In this document: positions 54,782 through 63,438 of the stretch, one piece after another | How the letters are laid out: each line of letters begins with the position of its first letter | Position numbering within the stretch: the first letter of the stretch is position 1 | Origin: Streptomyces flavofungini | Lineage (GTDB): Bacteria; Actinomycetota; Actinomycetes; Streptomycetales; Streptomycetaceae | NCBI RefSeq assembly: GCF_014650815.1 | Contig: NZ_BMVR01000006.1 | Span: 301,912-365,911 of the forward strand | DNA: 64,000 nt | Reading direction: 5' to 3' | Position numbers and translations under genes: made by a program | Notes under the pieces: generated by a model | What the model was told of the DNA's origin: nothing | Seen by the model: the letters and a program-made list of their open reading frames with translations, nothing else | Databases searched by the model: none

Positions 54782-56476
54782 GTGACCAGACGAAGAGACA
54801 ACTCCCTTACGCCTGCCGAGGGTCCCGGCAAACCGGCCGCCACCCTCACCCCGCGCCGCCGCACCGTCGTCAAGGCCGCGGCGGCCACCGCCGCCCTCGC
54901 CGCCCCGCTCGCGGCGACCCCGACGGCCCGGGCCGCCGACGGCCCCGCCTTCCTGCACGGTGTCGCCTCCGGGGACCCGCTGCCCGACGGCGTCCTGCTG
55001 TGGACGCGGATCACGCCGACGCCCGACGCGGTGCCGGGGTCCGGCAAGGGCCCGGACGTCGAGGTGCGGTGGGAGGTGGCCGAGGACAAGGGCTTCGCCA
55101 AGGTCGTGGGCCGCGGCTCGACCACCGCGAAGGCCGCGCGCGACCACACGGTCAAGGCCGATGTAAGGGGCCTGCGCCAGGCGACCACCTATTACTACCG
55201 CTTCTCCATAGGCAGCGATTCGCCGGTGAGCTCCCCCGTGGGCCGCACTCGCACCGCCCCCGCCCACGAATCCGCCGCGCCCGGCGTCCGCTTCGGCGTC
55301 GTGTCGTGCTCCAACTGGGAGGCCGGCTACTTCTCCGCGTACCGCCATCTCGCCGCCCGCACCGAGCTGGACGCGGTCCTGCACCTCGGCGACTACCTGT
55401 ACGAGTACGCGTCCGGCGGCTTCGCCTCGTCCGGCGACGTGGTGCGCGAGCACCAGCCGAAGCACGAGATCCTCACCCTCGCCGACTACCGCACCCGGCA
55501 CGGCGCCCACAAGACCGACGCCGACGCCCAGGCCCTGCACCGCACGCACCCGGTGATCGCGATCTGGGACGACCACGAGGTCGCCAACGACGCCTGGTCG
55601 GGCGGCGCGGAGAACCACACCCCGGAGACCGAGGGCCCCTGGGCCGCGCGCGTGGCCGCCGCCAAGCAGGCGTACTTCGAGTGGATGCCGGTGCGCCCGG
55701 CCACCGAGGGCACCGTCTACCGCCGCCTGCGCTTCGGCAAGCTCGCCGACCTGCACCTGCTCGACCTGCGTTCGTTCCGCTCGCAGCAGGCGAAGGTCGG
55801 CAGCGGCGACGTCGACTCCTCAGCCCGTACGATCACGGGCCGCGCCCAGCTCGACTGGCTGAAGGCCGGGCTCGCCGCGTCGGACGCCGCGTGGAAGCTG
55901 GTCGGCACGTCGGTGATGATCTCGCCGGTCGCGTTCGGCTCGCTGCCCGCGTACCTCCTGAAGCCCCTCGCAGAGCTGCTCGGCCTGCCCGAGGGCGGTC
56001 TGGCCGTGAACACCGACCAGTGGGACGGCTACACCCACGACCGCAAGGAACTCATCGGGCACCTGCGGGACAAGGGCATCCGGAACACGGTGTTCCTAAC
56101 CGGCGACATCCACATGGCGTGGGCCAATGACGTGCCGGTGACCGCCGCCACGTACCCGGCGTCGCCGTCCGCGGCCACGGAGTTCGTCGTCACGTCCGTG
56201 ACGTCCGACAACGTCGACGACTTCCTGAACGTACCGCCGCAGACCCTGTCCCTCGTCGGCGTCGCCGCGGTCAAGGCCGCCAACCGCCATGTGAAGTGGC
56301 TGGACATGGACTCCCACGGGTACGGCGTCCTGGACGTCACGGCTGAGCGCTCACAGATGGACTACTACATAGTCTCCGACCGCAAGGACCCCAAGGCGAC
56401 GTCGTCGTGGGCCCGTTCGTACCGCACGCTCACCGGCACGCAGAAGGTGGAGCGGGTGCACGCGCCGGTGCGCTGA
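54782..56476 (+). CDS. phoD: Alkaline phosphatase D
   Basis: The 564-residue secreted phosphodiesterase/phosphatase has a twin-arginine signal (TPRRRTVVKAAAATAALAAPL, cut near TARAADG). The metal centre residues are in GVVSCSNWEAGYF, LHLGDYLYEYA, AIWDDHEVANDAW and FLTGDIHMAW; PhoD enzymes bind Fe3+ and Ca2+ here. The N-terminal Ig-like domain (HGVASGDPLPDGVLLWTRI) is intact. It releases phosphate from esters outside the cell. GTG start; the transcript is probably leaderless. Confidence 0.95.
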   Translation: MTRRRDNSLTPAEGPGKPAATLTPRRRTVVKAAAATAALAAPLAATPTARAADGPAFLHGVASGDPLPDGVLLWTRITPTPDAVPGSGKGPDVEVRWEVAEDKGFAKVVGRGSTTAKAARDHTVKADVRGLRQATTYYYRFSIGSDSPVSSPVGRTRTAPAHESAAPGVRFGVVSCSNWEAGYFSAYRHLAARTELDAVLHLGDYLYEYASGGFASSGDVVREHQPKHEILTLADYRTRHGAHKTDADAQALHRTHPVIAIWDDHEVANDAWSGGAENHTPETEGPWAARVAAAKQAYFEWMPVRPATEGTVYRRLRFGKLADLHLLDLRSFRSQQAKVGSGDVDSSARTITGRAQLDWLKAGLAASDAAWKLVGTSVMISPVAFGSLPAYLLKPLAELLGLPEGGLAVNTDQWDGYTHDRKELIGHLRDKGIRNTVFLTGDIHMAWANDVPVTAATYPASPSAATEFVVTSVTSDNVDDFLNVPPQTLSLVGVAAVKAANRHVKWLDMDSHGYGVLDVTAERSQMDYYIVSDRKDPKATSSWARSYRTLTGTQKVERVHAPVR

Positions 56477-56502
56477 CGGGCCCGGTGAGCGGCGCGCGGG
56501 TC

Positions 56503-56574
56503 GACCCGGTGGCCAGTACGCCGGACGACCCGGTGGCCGGTGCGTCGGACGACCCACTGGCCGGTGCGCCGAAC
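56503..56574. repeat. Three tandem copies of a 24-bp unit
   Basis: Units begin GACCCGGTGGCC at 56503 and 56527 and GACCCACTGGCC at 56551; the spacing is exactly 24 bases. They fill the gap between phoD and the kinase promoter. The array is non-coding and likely to vary in length among strains. Confidence 0.75.
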
Positions 56575-56590
56575 TGCCCGGTCGAGCACG

Positions 56591-56619
56591 CCGACACGTG
56601 CCCGTCGACCCCCTACGCT
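56591..56619 (+). promoter_or_regulatory. Promoter of a leaderless kinase transcript
   Basis: CCGACA and TACGCT are separated by 17 bases, and the -10 box ends seven bases before ATG 56627, so the mRNA would start at or just before the start codon. No ribosome binding site is present. Confidence 0.6.
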
Positions 56620-56626
56620 GTCGCCC

Positions 56627-58273
56627 ATGAGTGGCCAGGGGGACGTGCTTGACGGGCGCTTCGAGCTGCTGGAGCGGCTCGGCAGCGGAGGCATGGGCAC
56701 GGTGTGGCGGGCCCGCGACACCGTGCTGCACCGCGAGGTGGCGCTGAAGGAGGTCCGGCCGCCGGGGCCGGAGCCGACCGGCGACACCTCGCGGCTGCTG
56801 CGGGAGCGGGTGCTGCGCGAGGCGCGGGCGCTCGCCCGGCTCAACCACCCGCACGTCGTGACGATCCATCACATCGTCGACGTCGAGCCGCACCCGTGGC
56901 TGGTGATGGAGCTGCTTTCCGGCCGCACCCTCCAGGACTTCCTGGAAGCGCGCACGCTGCCGCCGAGGGAGGCGGCCCGGATGGGCCGGGAGGTCCTGAC
57001 GGCGCTGCGGTCCGCGCACGCGGCGGGCATCCTGCACCGCGACATCAAGCCCGCCAACATCCTGCTGCGCGAGCCGTCCCCCGACCGCCCCGACGGCGTG
57101 CCGCCCGTCGTCCTCACCGACTTCGGCATCGCCGCGCTCCAGGGTTCCACGCAGCTCACCGTCACCGGCGAGCTGATCGGCTCGCCCGAGTACATCGCGC
57201 CGGAGCGCGTCCGGGGCACCGGCGAGGGCCCCGCCGCCGACCTGTGGTCGCTGGGTCTCGTCCTGTACGTGGCCGTGGAGGGCGTGAGTCCGCTGCGCCG
57301 TCTCTCCACCCTGGCCACGCTGGCCGCGGTGCTCGACGAGCCGGTGCCGCCGCCGGTGCGCTCCGGTCCGCTGGCCCCGGTCCTGGCGGCGCTGCTCGTG
57401 CGGGACCCGGCGCTGCGGCCCGACGCGGAGCGCCTGGACGCGATGCTCGCGGCGGTCGCGGACGGGGGTGCGTGGCAGCCCACGGAGACGGTGCCGGGCC
57501 CGGCCGTACCGCCCACGGAGACCGCGCCCCGCCCGGCCTTCCCGCCCGCCGCGCCGCCCCCGCCACCCGGGCCCCCGGGCCGGACCCACCGGCAGCCCCC
57601 GCCCGACACGCACCCGGACGGCACGCCCCGGGCCGACCGCCACGGCCCGGCCCGGCGCCGCACCCCCGTGATCGCTGCCGCGACGGTGGCCGTCGTCCTG
57701 GTGGCGGGCGTGGCTCTGGCGTTCGCGCTGCGCGACGGCGGGGGCGGCGGCACGGAGGGCAAGGGCGGCGGCCGGACCGGCGGGGCGGAGACCGAGTCGG
57801 CGTCGGCGTCGACGCGTACGAAGGGTCCGGCCGAGCGGCCCACCGGCGGCACGAGCGCCGAGCCGAGCGACACCCCGCGGCGGAGCACTCCCCCCGCGTC
57901 CCCCGCCTCCTCGGCGCCGACCACGTCCGCCGCGCCGCCCGCCTCCGGCCGCTGGATCGCCCAACTGCACTCCGAGCCCGGTACGTCGTCCGCCGCGACC
58001 CGCGACCGCAGGCTCGCCGCCGTCCGCAGGACCGTCCCGGAGGCGCGGTACCTGCGCAGCGACGACTACGCCTCGCTGCGCCCCGGGTTCTGGGTGTTCT
58101 ACGCGCCGGGCCCGTTCGCCGACGGGAGTGCGGCGCTGCGGTTCTGCGCGGAGCGCGGCCGGACCTCGGCCCACACGTGTGTGGGGCGCTACCTCAGCGA
58201 GAGCGCCGGGGACCTCGGGCTCCAGTGCAAGCCGCCCGCGAGCAGCCCGGCGGGCCGCTGCGTGCGGTCCTGA
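56627..58273 (+). CDS. Membrane Ser/Thr protein kinase (PknB family)
   Basis: The 548-residue protein has an N-terminal kinase domain (about residues 10-270) with LGSGGMGTVW, VALKEV, HRDIKPANIL, LTDFGIAA and GSPEYIAPE, so it should be active. A Pro-rich juxtamembrane linker leads to one membrane helix (VIAAATVAVVLVAGVALAFAL), then a Gly/Ser/Thr-rich linker and a C-terminal extracellular domain with three cysteines (RFCAERGR, AHTCVGRYL, LGLQCKPP). No PASTA domains are seen; the outer domain may sense another signal. The start is supported by the -10 box seven bases upstream. Confidence 0.92.
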   Translation: MSGQGDVLDGRFELLERLGSGGMGTVWRARDTVLHREVALKEVRPPGPEPTGDTSRLLRERVLREARALARLNHPHVVTIHHIVDVEPHPWLVMELLSGRTLQDFLEARTLPPREAARMGREVLTALRSAHAAGILHRDIKPANILLREPSPDRPDGVPPVVLTDFGIAALQGSTQLTVTGELIGSPEYIAPERVRGTGEGPAADLWSLGLVLYVAVEGVSPLRRLSTLATLAAVLDEPVPPPVRSGPLAPVLAALLVRDPALRPDAERLDAMLAAVADGGAWQPTETVPGPAVPPTETAPRPAFPPAAPPPPPGPPGRTHRQPPPDTHPDGTPRADRHGPARRRTPVIAAATVAVVLVAGVALAFALRDGGGGGTEGKGGGRTGGAETESASASTRTKGPAERPTGGTSAEPSDTPRRSTPPASPASSAPTTSAAPPASGRWIAQLHSEPGTSSAATRDRRLAAVRRTVPEARYLRSDDYASLRPGFWVFYAPGPFADGSAALRFCAERGRTSAHTCVGRYLSESAGDLGLQCKPPASSPAGRCVRS

Positions 58274-58304
58274 GGAGCCCGGCGGGCCGCTGCGCGGGTC
58301 CTGA
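58244..58304. repeat. Tandem duplication of the kinase 3' end
   Basis: A block of about 30 bases ending in GGTCCTGA, which includes the kinase stop codon, is repeated 32 bases later with a one-base deletion. The second copy is non-coding, and it is followed by a further AACCGGTTCCTGA / GCCGGTTCCTGA direct repeat. Confidence 0.8.
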
Positions 58305-58369
58305 ACCGATCCCCGAGGCGAGCTCTCAGAACCGGTTCCTGAAGCAGGGAGCCGGTTCCTGAGCCGGGA

Positions 58370-58939
58370 CTACAGGCTCTCCAGGAACCCCAGCGCCGTC
58401 CGCCACGTCGCCTCCGCCGCCTCGGCGTCGTAGTCGTCCAGGTCGGGGTCGGTGTACAGGTGCCCGGCGCCCGCGTACCGGTAGACCTCCACGTCGGCGC
58501 CCGCCCGGCCCATCTGGAGGTACCAGGCGCTGAGCCAGTCGTCCGTCTCGAACGCGTCGGGCTCGGCGACGTGGAGCTGTACGGGGAGTTCGTCCACGGA
58601 CGCGTTCGCCGCGATGTCGGACGTGCCGTGCAGGAGCAGCAGGCCGCGGGCCTTGGCGTCGCCGAGGGCGAGGGTCTGCGCGGTGGCGGCGCCGAGCGAG
58701 AAGCCCGCGTAGACGAGGCCCCGGTCGGAGTAGGGCGCGGCGGCCAGGACCGCGCGCTTGAGCAGCTCGTCGTTGCCGAGCTCGTCCTTGAAGGCCAGCC
58801 CTTCCTCGACGGACTCGAAGGTGCGGCCGTCGAAGAGGTCCGGGGTCCACACCTCGTGCCCGGCCGCGCGCAGCCGGTCGGCCGCCGCCCGCACCGCGGG
58901 CCGCAGCCCGTACGTCGAATGGAAAAGCATGATGTTCAT
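58370..58939 (-). CDS. Dienelactone hydrolase family protein
   Basis: The 189-residue alpha/beta hydrolase begins MNIMLFHSTYGLRPAVRAAAD. The nucleophile elbow reads GFSLGAATAQ, with Ser where classical dienelactone hydrolases have Cys. The catalytic His is in GAGHLYTD, and an Asp lies before it (PDAFETDDWL region is helical; the exact acid is unsure). The substrate is unknown. The ATG at 58939 is preceded by CACGAT, six bases away, suggesting leaderless translation. It is divergent from the MscS gene and convergent with the kinase. Confidence 0.87.
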   Translation of the reverse strand: MNIMLFHSTYGLRPAVRAAADRLRAAGHEVWTPDLFDGRTFESVEEGLAFKDELGNDELLKRAVLAAAPYSDRGLVYAGFSLGAATAQTLALGDAKARGLLLLHGTSDIAANASVDELPVQLHVAEPDAFETDDWLSAWYLQMGRAGADVEVYRYAGAGHLYTDPDLDDYDAEAAEATWRTALGFLESL

Positions 58940-58956
58940 GGGGCCATCGTGCCACC

Positions 58957-58962
58957 TACCCT
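58957..58962 (+). promoter_or_regulatory. Candidate -10 box for a leaderless MscS transcript
   Basis: TACCCT ends seven bases before ATG 58970. No ribosome binding site follows, apart from a GAGG too close to the start codon. Confidence 0.5.
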
Positions 58963-58969
58963 CTGAGGC

Positions 58970-60061
58970 ATGGAGAACGTGCTGCGTCCGTTGATCGTGG
59001 TCGGCGGCTCGGTCGTGCTCACGCTCGCCGTCGGCTGGGTGGCCGACTGGGCGCTGCGCCGGGCCGCCGACCGACGGCCCGAGCAGCCGCTGTGGGAGCT
59101 GCTGCGCCGCTGCCGGCTGCCGTTGCAGCTGGTGCTGTGCGCGGCCATGCTGCGCGGGTCGTACGCCCAGGCGGAGATCGCCGAGGGGCATTCGGTGGGC
59201 ATCGGCAGAGCGCTCACGCTGGTCCTCATCGCCTCGGTCGCCTGGCTGGCGGTGCGGATCTCGGCGGCCGTGGTGGAGTCCTCGTACGCGCGCTACGCCT
59301 CCGCGCACCGCGACCCGGCGCGGGTCCGGCGGGTGCGGACGCAGGTCACGCTGATCCAGCGGGTGGTCGCGGCGGTCGTGGGCGTGGTGGCGGTGGCCGC
59401 GATGCTGCTCACGTTCCCGGCCATGCAGGCGGCCGGGGCCTCGCTGCTCGCGTCGGCGGGCGTCCTCGGCATCGTCGCGGGCGTGGCCGCGCAGTCCACG
59501 CTCGCCAACCTCTTCGCGGGGCTGCAGATCGCCTTCGGCGACATGGTGCGGATCGGGGACACGGTGGTGGTGGACGGCGAGTGGGGTGTCGTCGACGAGA
59601 TCACGCTGACGTTCCTGACGGTGCGGACCTGGGACGAGCGCCGGATCACGATGCCGGTGTCGTACTTCACGTCGAAGCCGTTCGAGAACTGGTCCCGCGG
59701 CGGCGCCCAGATGACCGGCACCGTCTTCCTCCAGCTCGACCACACGGCCCCCATGGCGGCGATGCGCGAGAAGCTGCACGAGATCCTGCGCGAGTGCGCC
59801 GCCTGGGACGGCCGCGACTGGGGCCTCGCGGTCACCGACACGACGCCGAACACCATGCAGGTGCGCGCCCTGGTGACCGCCAAGGACGCCGACGACATCT
59901 GGACGGTGCGGGTCACGGTCCGCGAGCAGCTCGTGGCCTGGCTGGCCGAGAAGCATCCGTACGCGCTGCCCCGGGTCAACACGGCCTGGGCGGTGGAGCC
60001 GCCGGACGGCGACCATCCGCATCCGGTGACGCCGCACGTGCCGCGGACGGGGCGGGGCTGA
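58970..60061 (+). CDS. Mechanosensitive ion channel (MscS family)
   Basis: The 363-residue membrane channel opens on membrane tension to release solutes under osmotic shock. Four predicted N-terminal helices precede the pore helix GVLGIVAGVAAQSTLANLFAGLQIAFGDMVRIGD, the family signature, and the beta domain VVVDGEWGVVDEITLTFLTVRTWDERRITMPVSYF follows. The C-terminus is a soluble alpha/beta domain with a His-rich tail. It is transcribed from a likely leaderless promoter and converges with the antiporter gene. Confidence 0.93.
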   Translation: MENVLRPLIVVGGSVVLTLAVGWVADWALRRAADRRPEQPLWELLRRCRLPLQLVLCAAMLRGSYAQAEIAEGHSVGIGRALTLVLIASVAWLAVRISAAVVESSYARYASAHRDPARVRRVRTQVTLIQRVVAAVVGVVAVAAMLLTFPAMQAAGASLLASAGVLGIVAGVAAQSTLANLFAGLQIAFGDMVRIGDTVVVDGEWGVVDEITLTFLTVRTWDERRITMPVSYFTSKPFENWSRGGAQMTGTVFLQLDHTAPMAAMREKLHEILRECAAWDGRDWGLAVTDTTPNTMQVRALVTAKDADDIWTVRVTVREQLVAWLAEKHPYALPRVNTAWAVEPPDGDHPHPVTPHVPRTGRG

Positions 60062-60109
60062 GCGGCCCGGCCCCGGGACCCGGACCCTCGCGGCGCCCCG
60101 GCCCCGCCC

Positions 60110-61696
60110 TCAGCGCAGGCTGCGTACGTCCAGGTGGTGCAGCACCCGGTCCACGATCTCCGGGTCGTAGCCGGGTTCGCTGCGGGCGGCGAGGACCTCG
60201 TGGCGGGCGGCCGACATCATCTCGCGCTGGATGCGCTGGACGGCCTTGAACCGGTCGACGCGCTTGGCGTACCGCTCGCGCCGCTCGTCGTCCAGGATGT
60301 CGGGGCTGATCCGCGCGCCGATGTCGAAGGCGCCGCGCAGCAGCCGCTCGGCGACCTCCTCGGGCAGCTCCTCGACCTCCTCGATCTCCTTCAGGCGCGC
60401 CTTGGCGGCCTTGGCGGCGCGCACGGCGAGCTCGCGCTCCAGGGCCCGCTCGGCGTCGGTGTCGGCGCGCACGCCGAGCTTCCTGACCAGCCACGGCAGG
60501 GTCAGGCCCTGGGCGATCAGGGTCGCGATGATCACGCAGAAGGCGATGAAGACGATCTCGTCACGGGCGGGGAACGGAGCCCCGTCGTCCGTCTTCAGCG
60601 GAATGGCGAGGGCCAGCGCGACCGACGCCACGCCGCGCATCCCGGACCACCACATGACGACGGTCTCGCGCCAGGTCGTCGGGATCTCCTCGTCGTAGTC
60701 GCGGCGCTTGTGCAGCCGCTTGGCGAGCCAGGTGGCGGGCAGCAGCCACAGCAGTCGTACGCCGACGACGACGGCCACGATGGCGGCGCCCCAGCCGACC
60801 ATCTCCCACTCGCGCCCGTCGGCCGTGCCGAACACGTTGTGCAGTTCGAGTCCGATGAGCCCGAACGCGACGCCGGTGACGAGGGTGTCGACGATCTCCC
60901 AGAAGGACTGCCCGGTGATCCGGCCGAGCACGTCGTCGGCGTCGGTGGCGTTCTCGGCGAGGTAGAGGGCCGTCGTCAGGACCGCGAGGACGCCGGAGCC
61001 GAGCAGTTCCTCGGCGAGTACGTAGGCGACGAACGGCACGAGCAGCGTCAGGCCGGTCTGCAGGGTCGCGTCGCCCAGCAGGCCCATGAGCTTGTTGGAC
61101 AGCCAGCCGAGCGCGAGGCCGACGGCGACGGCGACGACGGCGGACAGCACGAGCTGGCCGACGGCCGAGGGCCAGGAGAAGGTGCCGCTGACGGCGGCGG
61201 CGATCGCCACGTGGTACAGCACGATCGCGGTGACGTCGTTGAAGAGCCCCTCGCCCTCCAGGATCGACACCAGGCGGCGCGGCAGGCCGAGCGACCCCGC
61301 GACGGCGGTCGCGGCCACCGGGTCCGGCGGGGCGACCAGCGCGCCAAGCGCGACGGCCGCGGCGAGCGGGAGCCCCGGCACGACGGAGTTCGCCACGGCC
61401 GCGACGGCCGCCGTGGTCACGAACACCAGCGCCACGGCCAGCAGCATGATCGGCCGGATGTTGGCCGCGAACTGCCGCCAGGACGTGCGCTGCACGGACG
61501 CGTAGAGCAGCGGTGGCAGCACCAGCGGGAGGATCAGCTCAGGCGCGATCTCGACGTTCGGCACGAACGAGAGGAAGGCGAGGACGCCCCCGAACAACGT
61601 CATGAGCACCGGCGCGGGCAACCCGATCCGATCCCCCAACGGCACGGTGACCAGGGCTCCCAACAACAGCAGGAGCAGCAACGCCAGTTGATCCAC
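60110..61696 (-). CDS. Na+/H+ antiporter (CPA1 family)
   Basis: The 528-residue protein has about 12 predicted membrane helices, with the ion-binding motif ALVAPPDPVAATAVAGSLGLP and the later EGEGLFNDVTAIVLY typical of CPA1/NhaP antiporters. A charged C-terminal cytoplasmic tail of about 120 residues (AKAARLKEIEEVEELPEEVAERLL) is probably regulatory. GTG 61696 was chosen because GGAGGG lies six bases before it; ATG 61714 has no ribosome binding site. It exchanges Na+ (or K+) for protons across the membrane. Confidence 0.92.
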   Translation of the reverse strand: MDQLALLLLLLLGALVTVPLGDRIGLPAPVLMTLFGGVLAFLSFVPNVEIAPELILPLVLPPLLYASVQRTSWRQFAANIRPIMLLAVALVFVTTAAVAAVANSVVPGLPLAAAVALGALVAPPDPVAATAVAGSLGLPRRLVSILEGEGLFNDVTAIVLYHVAIAAAVSGTFSWPSAVGQLVLSAVVAVAVGLALGWLSNKLMGLLGDATLQTGLTLLVPFVAYVLAEELLGSGVLAVLTTALYLAENATDADDVLGRITGQSFWEIVDTLVTGVAFGLIGLELHNVFGTADGREWEMVGWGAAIVAVVVGVRLLWLLPATWLAKRLHKRRDYDEEIPTTWRETVVMWWSGMRGVASVALALAIPLKTDDGAPFPARDEIVFIAFCVIIATLIAQGLTLPWLVRKLGVRADTDAERALERELAVRAAKAAKARLKEIEEVEELPEEVAERLLRGAFDIGARISPDILDDERRERYAKRVDRFKAVQRIQREMMSAARHEVLAARSEPGYDPEIVDRVLHHLDVRSLR

Positions 61697-61702
61697 GGGA
61701 TG

Positions 61703-61708
61703 CCCTCC
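61703..61708 (-). promoter_or_regulatory. Ribosome binding site that fixes the antiporter start
   Basis: GGAGGG on the minus strand ends six bases before GTG 61696. It overlaps the coding frame of the alternative ATG at 61714. Confidence 0.65.
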
Positions 61709-61826
61709 GGCCATAGGAGCCCAAAACGATCAGCCCCTCAACCTTGCCACGCAACCCCACCAAACCAGCCAAAAACCACATCCGGCTGTCGACTTGGCTG
61801 CGGGCAATCGTCCCGCAGGGCGATAG

Positions 61827-61883
61827 GGGTCTCCCCTGCTCGAGCGAAGCCGAGGGCTTGGGGAAGGGTGGGCACAGCCCCCG
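61827..61883. repeat. Intergenic repeat, copy E, diverged
   Basis: GGTCTCCCCTGCTCGAGCG and GGCTTGGGGAAGGGTGGGCA resemble the middle and right parts of copies C and D. It lies in the 269-base gap between the GNAT and antiporter genes, with no other feature seen. Confidence 0.5.
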
Positions 61884-61965
61884 GTGCCGGGCAACCGCAC
61901 AGCCCCCCGTGCCGGGCACCCCTGCGTTCCAGGTCCACCGCGCCCGGCGGCGGCACCCCTACCGG

Positions 61966-62439
61966 CTAGCGCAGCGCCTTGCGCATGGCCCGATGCGGAA
62001 TCCCCGCATCAAGGAACTCCGCCCCGTACGCCACGTACCCCAACCGCTCATAGAATCCCAGCGCGTGGGTCTGCGCATGAAGATCAACAGCATGCAGCCC
62101 CCGCTCCCGAGCAGCCCCCTCGATCGCGGCGACCAGCGCGGCCCCCACCCCGAGCCCCCGCGCGGACCGCAGCACGGCAAGCCGCCCCAGAGCACCCACA
62201 CCGACGTCGGGGTCACCGTTCTTCACGACAGCGGCGTCGCCGGTCAGCAACCGCCCCGTCCCCAGGGCGCCCCCGCCCTCAGCACGCACCGCGAGAACAT
62301 GCACGGCCCCGCCGTCGTACTCGTCGTACTCGATGTCCTCAGGCACGCCCTGTTCGGCGACGAAGACCTCCTTGCGCACCCCGAAGCACGCGTCCAGGTC
62401 CTCAGGACCCACCGCGACCCGGCAGGTCACCCCGCTCAC
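61966..62439 (-). CDS. GNAT family N-acetyltransferase
   Basis: The 157-residue cytoplasmic enzyme transfers an acetyl group from acetyl-CoA. The CoA-binding loop is RLAVLRSARGLGVGAAL and the C-terminal strand-helix reads THALGFYERLGYVAYGAEFLDAGIPHRAM, typical of the ElaA-like subgroup (begins DLDACFGVRKEVFVAEQGVPEDIEYDEYD). The GTG start overlaps the pseudouridine synthase stop by four bases. The acceptor is unknown. Confidence 0.9.
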   Translation of the reverse strand: MSGVTCRVAVGPEDLDACFGVRKEVFVAEQGVPEDIEYDEYDGGAVHVLAVRAEGGGALGTGRLLTGDAAVVKNGDPDVGVGALGRLAVLRSARGLGVGAALVAAIEGAARERGLHAVDLHAQTHALGFYERLGYVAYGAEFLDAGIPHRAMRKALR

Positions 62440-63377
62440 GCGCTCTCCGCCCGCACCCGGTCGAGGGCCAGCTGAAGATCCTCGGGGTAGCCGCTCTCGA
62501 ACTCGACCCACTGCCCGTCCCCGGGGTGCTCGAAGCCGAGCCGCATGGCGTGCAGCCACTGGCGGGTGAGCCCGAGCCGCTTGGCGAGCGTGGGATCGGC
62601 GCCGTACGTCAGGTCACCCACGCAGGGATGCCGGTGCGCCGACATGTGGACGCGGATCTGGTGGGTCCGGCCGGTCTCCAGCTTGATGTCGAGCAGGGAG
62701 GCCGCGCGGAAGGCCTCGATGAGGTCGTAGTGGGTGACGGAGGGCTTGCCCTCGGCGGTGACCGCCCACTTGTAGTCGTGGTGGGGGTGGCGCCCGATGG
62801 GCGCGTCGATGGTGCCGCTCATCGGGTCGGGATGGCCCTGCACCAGCGCGTGGTACCGCTTGTCGACCGTGCGCTCCTTGAACTGGCGCTTCAGCGACGT
62901 GTACGCCCGCTCGGACTTGGCGACGGCCATCAGGCCGGACGTGCCGACGTCGAGGCGGTGCACGATGCCCTGGCGCTCGGCGGCGCCGGACGTCGAGATG
63001 CGATACCCGGCGGCGGCGAGGCCGCCGATCACGGTGGTGCCGGTCCAGCCGGGGCTGGGGTGCGCGGCGACGCCGACCGGCTTGACGATGACGACGATGT
63101 CCTCGTCGTCGTGCACGATCTCCATGCCCTCGACGGGCTCGGCGACGATCTGCACCGGAGCGGGCGCCTGCGGCATCTCCACTTCCAGCCAGGCGCCGCC
63201 GTGCACCCGCTCGGACTTGCCGACCACCGAGCCGTCGACCGCGACCTTCCCCGCCGCGGCGAGCTCGGCGGCCTTCGTGCGGGAGAAGCCGAACATGCGC
63301 GAGATGGCGGCGTCGACGCGCTCGCCCTCCAGGCCGTCCGGTACGGGCAGGGTACGGATCTCGGGAATCGTGCTCAC
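62436..63377 (-). CDS. RluA/RluD family pseudouridine synthase
   Basis: The 313-residue enzyme isomerises uridine in RNA. An N-terminal S4 RNA-binding domain (ERVDAAISRMFGFSRTKAAELAAAGKVAVDG) is followed by the catalytic domain with GIVHRLDVGTSGLMAVAKS, where the Asp is the nucleophile, and LETGRTHQIRVHM. In actinobacteria this RluD-like gene follows lspA, as here. Its target is probably large-subunit rRNA, but this is inferred. GTG start at 63377. Confidence 0.93.
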   Translation of the reverse strand: MSTIPEIRTLPVPDGLEGERVDAAISRMFGFSRTKAAELAAAGKVAVDGSVVGKSERVHGGAWLEVEMPQAPAPVQIVAEPVEGMEIVHDDEDIVVIVKPVGVAAHPSPGWTGTTVIGGLAAAGYRISTSGAAERQGIVHRLDVGTSGLMAVAKSERAYTSLKRQFKERTVDKRYHALVQGHPDPMSGTIDAPIGRHPHHDYKWAVTAEGKPSVTHYDLIEAFRAASLLDIKLETGRTHQIRVHMSAHRHPCVGDLTYGADPTLAKRLGLTRQWLHAMRLGFEHPGDGQWVEFESGYPEDLQLALDRVRAESA

Positions 63378-63438
63378 CCCACGAGTATGCAGGAGGGCTA
63401 CGACACCGCCGTACCGAACGCCGTACGCGAGCGGCCGC

